This document shows, in pieces, positions 1-5,911 of a stretch of DNA of 25,036 bases. The number at the start of each line of letters is the position of its first letter. Position 1 is the first letter of the stretch. A program made the translations under genes and the position numbers. The notes beneath the pieces are model-generated. The model made no database searches and was not told the origin of the DNA. It worked only from the letters and a program-made list of their open reading frames with translations. Source of the DNA: an uncultured Senegalimassilia sp. (GTDB lineage: Bacteria; Actinomycetota; Coriobacteriia; Coriobacteriales; Eggerthellaceae); assembly GCF_934630535.1 (NCBI RefSeq), contig NZ_CAKTVU010000023.1:1-25036 (forward strand), written 5' to 3'.

Positions 1-83
1 ACGCTCTGCGGCTGCACGCTCTGCGGCTGCACGCTCTGCGGCTGCACGCTCTGCGGCTGCACGCTCTGCGGCTGCACGCTCTG
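1..83. repeat. 15-bp tandem repeat (about 5.5 copies) in the methyltransferase tail
   Basis: The unit ACGCTCTGCGGCTGC is repeated five times without mismatch, followed by 8 bases of a sixth copy. It is cut by the window edge, so the full copy number is unknown. Because the unit is a multiple of three it stays in frame on the minus strand, where it encodes repeated Ala-Ala-Ala-Glu-Arg in the C-terminal tail of the methyltransferase-like gene. Confidence 0.97.
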
Positions 84-735
84 ATATGAGGTAGCCGCTG
101 CCGTATATCGCCTTGCCCTGGCCGCGCTGCGCGTCGAGCGCCCTCGTGAAGCTGCACTCCTGCGGCCCCACGCGGAAGTCGATGCCGTACTTGGAGTAGC
201 GCGCCAGCATGGGCGCGGTCAGCACCTCGTCCGGGTACTCGTACTTCGGCAGCGCCTTGGCTTTCTTGCGGCGCAGGCGCTCTATCGCGGCATCCAGCTC
301 GGAGCGCAGGTCGGGCGCGCTGCGAGCCTGGGCGGGGTCGAGGTTGGTCACGAACGACGTGTTGACGCTCGCGCCGTTGGCGTACGTCACGCCGACGCCC
401 GTCACGACCTTGCAGCAGTTGCGGATGCCCATGCACGTCAGGGTGGGGGCGAACAGGAAGAAGCCCACGCCGCGCTCCTGGTAGTGCTTGACGATCTTGC
501 TCAGGATGGAGAACGGCGGGTTGTCCACCACCGTGCAGCCCTCCGGGTACTCCTCGCGCTCGTAGTCGCCGCCCGGATAGAACGGGCGCGCCACCTTCGC
601 CAGGTCGAACCCGTACTCCCGGTGCGCCCACCGCAGCACGCAGTCGTACACCTCGGGCGGGGTGTAGCAGTCGTCCGTCGTCCTCTTCGGCTCGAACTTG
701 GCCGTGAACTCCTCATATGTCTCGCCTCTCGCCAT
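1..735 (-). CDS. Phage DNA N6-adenine methyltransferase-like protein (3' end outside window)
   Basis: The reading frame stays open to the window edge, giving 245 codons and no stop. The start is ATG at 735 with AGGAG just upstream. Residues 72-75 read NPPF inside VVDNPPFS, the form of motif IV (D/N-P-P-Y/F) of amino methyltransferases, where the target adenine N6 is bound. TTDDCYTPPEVYD near residue 20 is the usual N-terminal opening of small phage adenine methyltransferases. No clear SAM-binding FxGxG motif was identified, so activity is inferred. The tail becomes AAAER repeats of probable helical or coiled-coil nature, which is unusual for the family. The gene lies beyond the terminator that closes the early operon. 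An orphan methyltransferase with no restriction partner in view would fit protection from host restriction. Confidence 0.72.
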   Translation of the reverse strand, partial: MARGETYEEFTAKFEPKRTTDDCYTPPEVYDCVLRWAHREYGFDLAKVARPFYPGGDYEREEYPEGCTVVDNPPFSILSKIVKHYQERGVGFFLFAPTLTCMGIRNCCKVVTGVGVTYANGASVNTSFVTNLDPAQARSAPDLRSELDAAIERLRRKKAKALPKYEYPDEVLTAPMLARYSKYGIDFRVGPQECSFTRALDAQRGQGKAIYGSGYLISERAAAERAAAERAAAERAAAERAAAER

Positions 736-786
736 GCGTCTCCTATCTCTCGGCCCATATGGTCGCAAGCGTGTCGCCGGGCACGG

Positions 787-810
787 AAAAGGCCGCCCCG
801 AAGGACGGCC
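787..810 (-). terminator. Intrinsic terminator with UUCG tetraloop closing the early operon
   Basis: On the minus strand GGCCGTCC-TTCG-GGGCGGCC forms an 8-bp stem (one G-U pair) capped by the very stable C(UUCG)G loop and followed directly by TTTT. It lies 28 bp past the stop of the 43-aa membrane protein gene and before the methyltransferase gene, so that gene needs read-through, antitermination or its own promoter. Confidence 0.85.
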
Positions 811-838
811 CTCTGCCTGTTTCCGTATTCGGTTGTCC

Positions 839-970
839 CTAGCACGCCGCCACGGCCATGGCCATAAGGCCGAGCACGAGCGCCCTTATGGCGTAGATGG
901 CCGCCGCGTCTATGGCGATGATCGCGGCCATCGCGAGCAGGCACCCCCAGTTGCACCCCGGGCGGTTCAC
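839..970 (-). CDS. Small membrane protein, 43 aa, last gene of the early operon
   Basis: This is a 43-residue frame starting at GTG, which overlaps the upstream stop as GTGA. GGAGGAG lies just ahead of it within the end of the previous gene. After a short Cys-containing N-terminus (VNRPGCNWGC) the rest is almost wholly hydrophobic, with an Asp near residue 21 and an Arg near residue 29 dividing two short membrane segments. The C-terminus is Cys. No family is recognised. A holin-like, anti-defence or superinfection role cannot be told from sequence. The overlap, the ribosome-binding site and the terminator immediately after the stop support it as a real gene. Confidence 0.62.
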   Translation of the reverse strand: MNRPGCNWGCLLAMAAIIAIDAAAIYAIRALVLGLMAMAVAAC

Positions 971-1185
971 TTCTCCTCCTGTTCGACGGTCCCGTCGTCG
1001 TGCTCGGCCTTGAGCCATGCCACGTACTCCTCGTGCGAGCTGAACCAGGTCACGAGCATGGGCACCAGCGTGTCTTTGACGAGCTTGAAGCGGTTCACGG
1101 CGATGACCGGCGGCTCGGAGTAGTAAAACATGCACATCAACGCGGCGCGCTCCGGCGTCCCGAAGTAGTATTCCCAGTTCGTCAT
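967..1185 (-). CDS. YFGTPE-type small phage protein, copy B (72 aa)
   Basis: It starts at ATG 1185, overlapping the previous stop as ATGA, with GGAGGAGGA upstream. The protein opens MTNWEYYFGTPERAA and ends with an EYVAWLKAEHDDGT block. Both ends match the adjacent 77-aa protein, while the middle differs. Short proteins with a near-N-terminal YFGTPE motif recur in phages of Gram-positive bacteria, but I know of no assigned function. No signal peptide or membrane segment is evident. It is probably cytosolic and made with the other early proteins. It is one half of a tandem gene duplication. Confidence 0.75.
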   Translation of the reverse strand: MTNWEYYFGTPERAALMCMFYYSEPPVIAVNRFKLVKDTLVPMLVTWFSSHEEYVAWLKAEHDDGTVEQEEK

Positions 1186-1415
1186 CTCGCGTCCTCCTCC
1201 CACTTGATGGTCCCGTCGTCGTATTCGGCATTGAGCCAGTCCTGGTACTCGCCCCACGAGGCGAAGTCCCGCACCCAGCGCGATTCGAACGCGCACGCGG
1301 TGAAGGGGTTGCACTCGCTCACCGCGATGCGGAACCGTCGGCCGTCGCGCAGCATGCGCACCTCCATGCGCATCGCGGCCTCTGGCGTTCCGAAGTACCG
1401 CTCCCAGTTCTTCAT
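1182..1415 (-). CDS. YFGTPE-type small phage protein, copy A (77 aa)
   Basis: The start is ATG 1415, overlapping the upstream zinc-ribbon gene stop by ATGA, with GGAGGAGGA as ribosome-binding site. The protein starts MKNWERYFGTPEAA and ends EYQDWLNAEYDDGT followed by KWEEDAR. The final EEDAR is encoded by the ribosome-binding site of the next gene, and the zinc-ribbon protein upstream ends in the same EEDAR for the same reason. It is paralogous to the next gene at both ends, with a divergent centre here rich in Arg (RDGRRFRIAVSE). Function is unknown. Confidence 0.77.
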   Translation of the reverse strand: MKNWERYFGTPEAAMRMEVRMLRDGRRFRIAVSECNPFTACAFESRWVRDFASWGEYQDWLNAEYDDGTIKWEEDAR

Positions 1416-1594
1416 CGCGCGTCCTCCTCCGCACCCGGCCCGACCTTGCGGTACGTGTAGTCCTCGAACAGGTGCCCGCACCAGCGGCAGCGGTCGCCGC
1501 CCCTCGGCAGGTGGTGCCAGATCTCGCGCATGCCGCACTTCGGGCAGCGCACCTCGATGCTGGGGCGGCGCTTCTTCCTCGTCTGCTGCTCCAT
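1412..1594 (-). CDS. Zinc-ribbon protein, 60 aa
   Basis: This is a small basic protein starting at ATG 1594. Cys17-Pro-Lys-Cys20 and Cys36-Arg-Trp-Cys39 form a two-knuckle zinc ribbon (CxxC-x15-CxxC). The first ten residues (MEQQTRKKRR) are strongly basic, so nucleic-acid binding is plausible but not shown. It lies two bases past the upstream stop and overlaps the downstream gene by ATGA, inside the co-transcribed early operon. No specific family is recognised. It could be a transcription modulator or a structural zinc protein. Confidence 0.72.
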   Translation of the reverse strand: MEQQTRKKRRPSIEVRCPKCGMREIWHHLPRGGDRCRWCGHLFEDYTYRKVGPGAEEDAR

Positions 1595-1596
1595 GG

Positions 1597-2157
1597 CTAC
1601 TCCACCGCCATCCGCATGGCCGGCTGCATGACCTTGCGCAGGCTCTTGTCCAACTCCTCGGCCGTTACCTCGGCCTTCACCTCCACGTTCACGTCGGGCA
1701 TCGCGAAGCTGCGCGCCTCGTCGGCCTTGAGGCAAGGCATGGCCGCCTCCTGGGCCGCGCTGCCCGCAGCGGGCGCCGCCGTCTCCTTGGGCTCGCAGCG
1801 CCCCAGCCACATCTCGCACTCGTCCAGCTTCGTGAGCGCCAGGGCGCGCTCGCGGCTCACCTCGTAGGCCGTCTCGACCTCGCGGCGCAGCCGCTTGCAG
1901 TCCGCCGGCCCGTCGCTGCGCAGCCTCTGCCTGGCATCGGCGAGCTTGCGCCCCACCTCGGCGAGGTTGTCGGCCAGCGCCTTGTTCTCGCTTCGCAGGC
2001 GCTCGTTCTCTCGGTGAAGGTTCTGCAGGGAGCGGTCTTGCACCGCGAGGCGCTTCTTGCCGCTCCAGCAGTCCTCGCACAGCGGCCAGCACAATCCCAT
2101 GTTGTCCTGCCCCAGGGCGTCGATGTCGCGCCCGCAGCTCTCGCAGATGATTCCCAT
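1597..2157 (-). CDS. Phage protein with N-terminal Cys cluster and coiled coil, 186 aa
   Basis: The start is ATG 2157, preceded by GGGAGG lying in the end of the upstream gene. Cys5 and Cys8 plus Cys23, Cys27 and Cys30 suggest an N-terminal zinc-binding module. Residues about 38-115 carry heptad-like Leu with many charged residues (NERLRSENKALADNLAEV), a likely coiled coil. A flexible Ala/Pro stretch follows, then an acidic Glu/Val segment. Together these suggest an oligomeric metal-binding scaffold or regulator. I do not recognise a family. The frame, the ribosome-binding site and the tight packing make it a confident gene of unknown function. Confidence 0.75.
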   Translation of the reverse strand: MGIICESCGRDIDALGQDNMGLCWPLCEDCWSGKKRLAVQDRSLQNLHRENERLRSENKALADNLAEVGRKLADARQRLRSDGPADCKRLRREVETAYEVSRERALALTKLDECEMWLGRCEPKETAAPAAGSAAQEAAMPCLKADEARSFAMPDVNVEVKAEVTAEELDKSLRKVMQPAMRMAVE

Positions 2158-2159
2158 TG

Positions 2160-2363
2160 CTACTCGCCTCCCTTCGGCATCGTGCCGGTGATTCGGTCCC
2201 AGTCGGTCGCCGAGTGCTCGCCCGGGTACTCGTACGCGCTCACGCACGGCACCGGCAGCACCATCACGCCGTCGTGCTCGCCGGCGTACTCCTCGGCGTC
2301 CAGCCTGTCCTCGAACGCCAGCACCACGTCGCCTTCCGTGGCGCACGCGTAGATCTTCCTCAT
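2160..2363 (-). CDS. Small acidic phage protein, 67 aa, unknown function
   Basis: It starts at ATG 2363 with AGGAGG upstream and ends two bases before the next ATG. The protein starts MRKIYACATEGDVVLAFEDRLDAEEYAGEH: a short beta-strand opening, then a helix in which an ED.LDAEEYA pattern resembles the small phage proteins that describe a field or column fold. No metal site, membrane segment or catalytic motif is visible. The gene is credible from context; the function is not assignable. Confidence 0.68.
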   Translation of the reverse strand: MRKIYACATEGDVVLAFEDRLDAEEYAGEHDGVMVLPVPCVSAYEYPGEHSATDWDRITGTMPKGGE

Positions 2364-2372
2364 TCCGTCCTC

Positions 2373-2621
2373 CTATTCCTCGAAGCACTCGCATGCCCCG
2401 TCGTATCCTGCAACCGCCTCGACGTCCGGGCCTTCGCCCGTCATCGCGTCGTAGGCGCATATGGTCGCCGTGAGGGAGCCGCCGCTCACGCTGCCGAAGA
2501 AGCGGCACTCGCGGCACTCGCGGCCCTCCCAGGGGTCGGGTGCGTTCCACGGCGCCCTCGGGTCGGACTCGAAGCAGCCCGGCGGCAGGTTCCACCCGCT
2601 CGGCGGCTCGTACCCGCTCAC
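2373..2621 (-). CDS. Cys-rich small phage protein, 82 aa (GTG start)
   Basis: The start is GTG 2621, overlapping the HNH gene stop as GTGA, with GGGAGG 8 nt upstream. An upstream in-frame extension is open but lies wholly inside the HNH gene and is less likely. Cys16, Cys36, Cys39, Cys56 and a C-terminal CECF provide possible metal ligands, with ECRECRFFG being the clearest knuckle. The N-terminal half is rich in Pro, Trp and Gly (EPPSGWNLPPG). No family is recognised. Placement directly after the HNH gene with translational coupling suggests co-expression only. Confidence 0.68.
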   Translation of the reverse strand: MSGYEPPSGWNLPPGCFESDPRAPWNAPDPWEGRECRECRFFGSVSGGSLTATICAYDAMTGEGPDVEAVAGYDGACECFEE

Positions 2622-3013
2622 ATACACCGCCTCCCGCCAGGCAGCCTCCTCCAGCCGTCCATGGCCAGGGCGTCCGCGTACTTGGTCGGCTCTGGCAGCA
2701 GCAGGTACTCCCAGTGCCCGGAGCCCGCCGGGGCGGGGCGGTTGAACCTCTGCTCGGCCCTGACCCAGCGGAAGTGCAGCCGGTTGGCGTGCGCCAGCCC
2801 GTGGCAGCCGCTGCCGTTGCCGCTGCCGCACAGCACGACCGTGGGCTTGGGCGCCTCCCGGCCGCCCCGGAACAGCTTGCCCGCCCCGCGCCTGACGATG
2901 TGGTGGCGGTTGAGCGGCCAGGGGGCGCCGCACACGGCGCACCTGGGAGTCTCGATGCTCGGCCCCTCCATGAGGGGGCGCAGCATCTCGGGCAGCGTGT
3001 CAACGTTCGCCAT
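2618..3013 (-). CDS. HNH endonuclease-like protein, 131 aa
   Basis: Cys25-x2-Cys28 is followed by Arg-His-His-Ile-Val at 36-40 and by Cys62...Asn67...Cys70-His71 and His75. This arrangement matches a beta-beta-alpha-metal HNH nuclease with an added zinc knuckle. The predicted activity is metal-dependent DNA nicking or cleavage. Early-region HNH proteins in phages act in replication or recombination; those next to the terminase act in packaging, and this one sits beside the helicase loader. The start is ATG 3013, inside the end of the dnaC-like gene (14-bp overlap), with AGGAGG upstream. An HNH is also compatible with a homing nuclease, but its integration in the operon argues against that. 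Confidence 0.83.
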   Translation of the reverse strand: MANVDTLPEMLRPLMEGPSIETPRCAVCGAPWPLNRHHIVRRGAGKLFRGGREAPKPTVVLCGSGNGSGCHGLAHANRLHFRWVRAEQRFNRPAPAGSGHWEYLLLPEPTKYADALAMDGWRRLPGGRRCM

Positions 3014-3728
3014 TCGATAGCCTCCTGTCCTTGCCTTGCAGCTCGTACTTGTCGCACATCTCCGACAGACGGCTCACGATGGCCACCGCCGTCTCCTCGT
3101 CGCCGTTCTTGGCCAGGCGGCGTATGAGGTCGCCCTTGCCGTACTGCGTGGTCACGATGACCGGCCTCATGCTCTCGTACCTGTCGTTCACGACGCGGAA
3201 CACCTGTCCCAGCGTCCAGTCGGTGGGCGATTCCTTGCCCAGGTCGTCCAGCACCAGGCACCCCACGCGGGACAGCCGCGACAACACGCCGTCCTCGGTG
3301 CCGTCGCCGCCGTAGGTGCCCTTGATGGCGGCCAGCACGCCCAGCATGTCGGTCACCTTTACGCTGGTGCCGCCGTCCACCAGAAGCCGCGCCACGGCGC
3401 TGGCGAGGTGGGTCTTGCCGGTGCCCACGGGGCCGCAGATGTACGCCCCGCGCCCTTGCCCCACTTTCGCAGCAATGTCGCCGGCCATGGGGGAGTCGGC
3501 GGCCATGAAGCGGGGCTTGATGCCGGCCCGCTCGTAGGCGCGGCGGCGCTTGGCGGCGGCCTCCCGGGCCTTGGCCCGGGCTTCGAGGCGCGCCCGCTCG
3601 GCGCGCTCCGCTGCGGCCCCGGGGCAGCCGCATGGCCTCCAGCCGCAGAACACCCGGCGTCCCATGATCGCCGCGTAGTTCGCCTCCAGCCGTGCCCCGC
3701 AGTGCGGGCAGCTAGTCGTACTCGTCAT
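3000..3728 (-). CDS. DnaC/IstB-type replicative helicase loader, 242 aa
   Basis: This AAA+ ATPase has Walker A GPVGTGKT at residues 99-106 and Walker B LVLDDLG at 158-164, followed by a sensor-like VIVTTQY strand near residue 190. Its role is to load the host DnaB helicase onto the phage origin. The N-terminus has CPHC (7-10) and a further CGWRPCGC cluster (28-35), a zinc-binding head also seen in Gram-positive phage DnaC proteins. A basic, Ala-rich helix (40-70) links head and ATPase. The length is normal for the family. It overlaps the replisome organiser gene by 17 bp, the classic initiator-plus-loader pair. Confidence 0.92.
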   Translation of the reverse strand: MTSTTSCPHCGARLEANYAAIMGRRVFCGWRPCGCPGAAAERAERARLEARAKAREAAAKRRRAYERAGIKPRFMAADSPMAGDIAAKVGQGRGAYICGPVGTGKTHLASAVARLLVDGGTSVKVTDMLGVLAAIKGTYGGDGTEDGVLSRLSRVGCLVLDDLGKESPTDWTLGQVFRVVNDRYESMRPVIVTTQYGKGDLIRRLAKNGDEETAVAIVSRLSEMCDKYELQGKDRRLSNGER

Positions 3729-4413
3729 AGCCGTCCGCCCCCTTTCGGGCCTTCGGGCTGCGGTTCACGTAGTCCTCGAACTTCGGCGAGAACAGCGTGG
3801 AGGGCCGCAGGTACTTGGCCATCTTCGGGTCGCCCTTCCACTCGGCGGCCATCGTGTCGATGACGGCCAGGAAGTCGGGCAGGCGGTAGCCCTCGGCCCA
3901 GCGGGCGTGTATCAGCCTGCGAGTCTTGGCGCTGCTGTCTCGGTAGCGGGTGCCCGCCGCATCGTTGAGCGCATGCACGATTTCGGAAAAGGGGATTAAG
4001 GGGTTTTCTATATACTCAACCTCATCCTCAACCTCTGCATTGCCGCAACTCGATGCGTCTGCATGTGCGTCCGCATCTGCATCCGCATATGCAACTGCAT
4101 CTGCATCCGCATATGCTCCCGTACGTGCTTGCGCATCGTCCTGTGCCCGTGCCGCCGCATCAGCCACCGCGTCTCCATTCCCCGGCCTGTTGCCCCATCG
4201 GGCGTTTGCCGCCTTCCTTGCGCGCTCGCTCTTCTCGTCGCCCATATCGAGCCTGCCCTTGAGCACCAGGAAGGTGGGCAGCCACGCGGGGCTGCCCTGC
4301 GGCTCCTTGCCCGTGAACCGGTACTCGACGATGGCGTAGATGAACGGCGCGCGCTGCTTCTCGGGCATGGCCTGCGCGGCCGCCCAGAAGTCGTCGTGTA
4401 TAACCATGCCCAT
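3712..4413 (-). CDS. Phage replisome organiser (replication initiator), 233 aa
   Basis: Residues about 145-217 match the conserved phage replisome C-terminal domain (phg_TIGR02220 type): LN..AGTRYR, LIHARWAEGY, then MAKYLRPSTLFSPKFEDYVN. Residues 8-60 (DDFWAAAQAMPEKQRAPF...IVEYRFTG) form the N-terminal domain common in these initiators. The two are joined by a low-complexity Ala/Asp linker at 82-120. The protein should bind the phage origin and recruit the DnaC-like loader encoded next. The start is ATG 4413, but its ribosome-binding site is weak (GGGAAGG lies far upstream) and ATG 4407 is an alternative. The linker DNA itself holds repeats, treated separately. Confidence 0.85.
   Translation of the reverse strand: MGMVIHDDFWAAAQAMPEKQRAPFIYAIVEYRFTGKEPQGSPAWLPTFLVLKGRLDMGDEKSERARKAANARWGNRPGNGDAVADAAARAQDDAQARTGAYADADAVAYADADADAHADASSCGNAEVEDEVEYIENPLIPFSEIVHALNDAAGTRYRDSSAKTRRLIHARWAEGYRLPDFLAVIDTMAAEWKGDPKMAKYLRPSTLFSPKFEDYVNRSPKARKGADGYDEYD
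3985..4116 (-). other. Candidate phage replication origin inside the initiator gene
   Basis: A 20-bp unit containing the palindrome GCATATGC occurs at 4073-4092 and again, identical, at 4097-4116, a 24-bp period. Related GCATSTGC-type hexamers extend to about 4053. Next to them, at about 3985-4025, is an AT-richer stretch (GATTAAGGGGTTTTCTATATAC) that stands out in very G+C-rich surroundings. Iterons beside an AT-rich melting region inside the initiator gene is the lambda O-type layout, also known in Gram-positive phages. The repeats also encode the Ala/Asp linker, so simple low complexity is the competing explanation. Confidence 0.5.
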
Positions 4414-4432
4414 AGCGTCGCCAGCGCCTTCC

Positions 4433-4987
4433 CTAAAACGGGATATCCTCGTCGTACACGCCTGCGGAGGCGTCCATCGCCGGCTGCTGGGGCGCGTACT
4501 GCTGGGGCGCGTACGCCTGCTGAGGCGCCGCCTGCGGCGCGTAGGCGGGCTGCTGCGGCGCGGGGGCCGGGGCGGGGCGTCCCTGGCCGTACGTGCGGGC
4601 CTGCGGCGCTTGCGGGGCCGCTTGGGGCGCGTACTGCTGGGGCGCGTAGCCCTGCTGCCCGCTCAGGAACTCCAGCTCGTCCACCACGACCTCCAGCGCG
4701 CTGCGCTTCTGCCCGGTCTGCTGGTCGTTCCAGCTGCGGTAGCGCAGCTTGCCCTCGATGGCCACCTTGCTGCCCTTGGCGAGGTACTGCGCCAGCTTCT
4801 CGCCGCGGGTGCCGAACAGCGTGCAGTCCACGAAGTTCGGGTAGTCCTCCCACTGCCCGGTCTGCTGGTTCTTGCGGCGGTCGTTGACGGCCACGCCCAG
4901 CGAGAGGACGGACATGCCGCCGCCCGTCGAGCGCAGAACCGGGTCTCGGGTCAGGTTGCCGGATATGCACACGCGGTTGATGCTCAT
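4433..4987 (-). CDS. ssb: Single-stranded DNA-binding protein (SSB), 184 aa
   Basis: The OB-fold starts MSINRVCISGNLTRDPVLR, continues with SVLSLGVAVND and FVDCTLFGTRGEKLAQYLAKGSKVAIEGKLRYRSW, and ends with the acidic tip DEDIPF, which binds partner proteins. The linker at about 110-175 is built of repeated Ala-Pro-Gln-Gln-Tyr-type units. The length is typical of a bacterial-style SSB. The start is ATG 4987, overlapping the previous stop as ATGA, with AAGGAGG at ideal spacing. It works with the ERF annealing protein and the replication genes around it by coating exposed single strands. Confidence 0.96.
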   Translation of the reverse strand: MSINRVCISGNLTRDPVLRSTGGGMSVLSLGVAVNDRRKNQQTGQWEDYPNFVDCTLFGTRGEKLAQYLAKGSKVAIEGKLRYRSWNDQQTGQKRSALEVVVDELEFLSGQQGYAPQQYAPQAAPQAPQARTYGQGRPAPAPAPQQPAYAPQAAPQQAYAPQQYAPQQPAMDASAGVYDEDIPF

Positions 4988-5337
4988 AAATATCCTCCTT
5001 GTGTCGTGTCCCCGCTGTTCCAGATGCGGGTGATCTGCGCGTCCACCATGCGGATGCGCAGCTTGATGACGTTGATGGCCTCCTGCGAGGCCTTGTATAT
5101 GGCCTCGGAGCAGTCGCGGCGGCGCTTGGCCTCCGCTATCTGCTCCTGGCCCCGGCACACGTCGCCGATGATGGTGACGGGCGTGCCCTTCTGGCGCTCG
5201 TTCAGGATGGCGATTCGCAGGGCCTTGCGGTACTCGGCCTCGTTCTCGGCGTACTGGCAGCCGGACTCCTTGCAGGTCTTAAGCTCGGCCTCCAGCCTGT
5301 CGGTCAGCTCGTCCAGCTCCTCGGTGAGCGCCTGCAT
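4984..5337 (-). CDS. Coiled-coil phage protein between ERF and SSB, 117 aa
   Basis: This is a highly charged, nearly all-helical protein. Residues 1-40 (ALTEELDELTDRLEAELK) have a heptad pattern, and a second helix pair follows around VCRGQEQIAEAKRRRD. Three Cys (22, 27-like and 60-75 region) are not in a clear zinc pattern. The start ATG 5337 directly follows the ERF stop (TAGATG) with GGTGGAG ahead, and its own stop overlaps the ssb ATG. The conserved position between ERF and ssb suggests a recombination accessory role, but no family is recognised. Confidence 0.7.
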   Translation of the reverse strand: MQALTEELDELTDRLEAELKTCKESGCQYAENEAEYRKALRIAILNERQKGTPVTIIGDVCRGQEQIAEAKRRRDCSEAIYKASQEAINVIKLRIRMVDAQITRIWNSGDTTQGGYL

Positions 5338-5910
5338 CTACTCCACCTGCCAGTCGGGGCGCGGGCAGCATGCGCAGTTCGCCACGAACTGCATGTACTG
5401 CGGCATCCCGGCGAACTGGTAGCGCGCCCCGCAGCTGCGGCAGTGCGCCGTGAAGGGCCCGTCCTGCGGCGGCTGCCTCTCCTCTGGCGCGGGCTGCTCC
5501 TCCATGCCGTCCGGGTCGCTCTGCCCGTCGATGGCGAACGCGCCGCACAGCGCGTACTTGCGCGCGTAGCTCGACGCCATCCCGGTCACCTGCGCGTCGT
5601 CCGAGCCATTCTTGTGCTCGTCCTCGCGGGCGTAGGCGCTCACCTGCAGCGAGCCTTCGCCGCCCTCGGCGGGGAACACGCACGCCGTGGCCTTCACGTA
5701 GTAGCGGTCGCCTATCTGCACCAGCTCGTCGGTGAGGAAGAACGCCAGCCCCTCCTTCTTGCACGGCTCCTTGAGCGCGGCGACGATATCCTCGTAGCTC
5801 CGGTAGCTGAACTTGCCGAAGGCGTTGTACTTCGCCTTGGGCACGACCACGGCGCGCTGCACCCTGGCGACGGCGGCCATGAGGTCGATGGGTCCGTTCT
5901 CCTGCGTCAT
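5338..5910 (-). CDS. erf: ERF-family single-strand annealing recombinase, 190 aa
   Basis: The ERF hallmarks are VARVQRAV, then KYNAFGKFSYRSYEDIVAALK (26-47), and the SSYARKYALCGAF block at about 113-125. ERF proteins form rings that anneal complementary single strands in phage recombination and genome circularisation. The C-terminus adds a zinc-ribbon-like tail, Cys157-x2-Cys160 and Cys179-x2-Cys182, after a Pro/Glu/Gln linker; this is not part of the core domain and may contact DNA or partners. The start is ATG 5910 with GGAGG upstream at the end of the DUF1351-type gene. ssb and rusA nearby complete a recombination set. Confidence 0.92.
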   Translation of the reverse strand: MTQENGPIDLMAAVARVQRAVVVPKAKYNAFGKFSYRSYEDIVAALKEPCKKEGLAFFLTDELVQIGDRYYVKATACVFPAEGGEGSLQVSAYAREDEHKNGSDDAQVTGMASSYARKYALCGAFAIDGQSDPDGMEEQPAPEERQPPQDGPFTAHCRSCGARYQFAGMPQYMQFVANCACCPRPDWQVE

Positions 5911-5911
5911 C

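Noticed and set aside
1..83. CRISPR-like repeats
   Set aside because: The 15-bp units follow each other without spacers and stay in frame of a gene.
1000..2352. A 450-codon open frame on the plus strand opposite the small early genes
   Set aside because: It is Arg/Ala/Gly-rich high-G+C shadow sequence opposite several genes with clear ribosome-binding sites, overlaps and zinc motifs.
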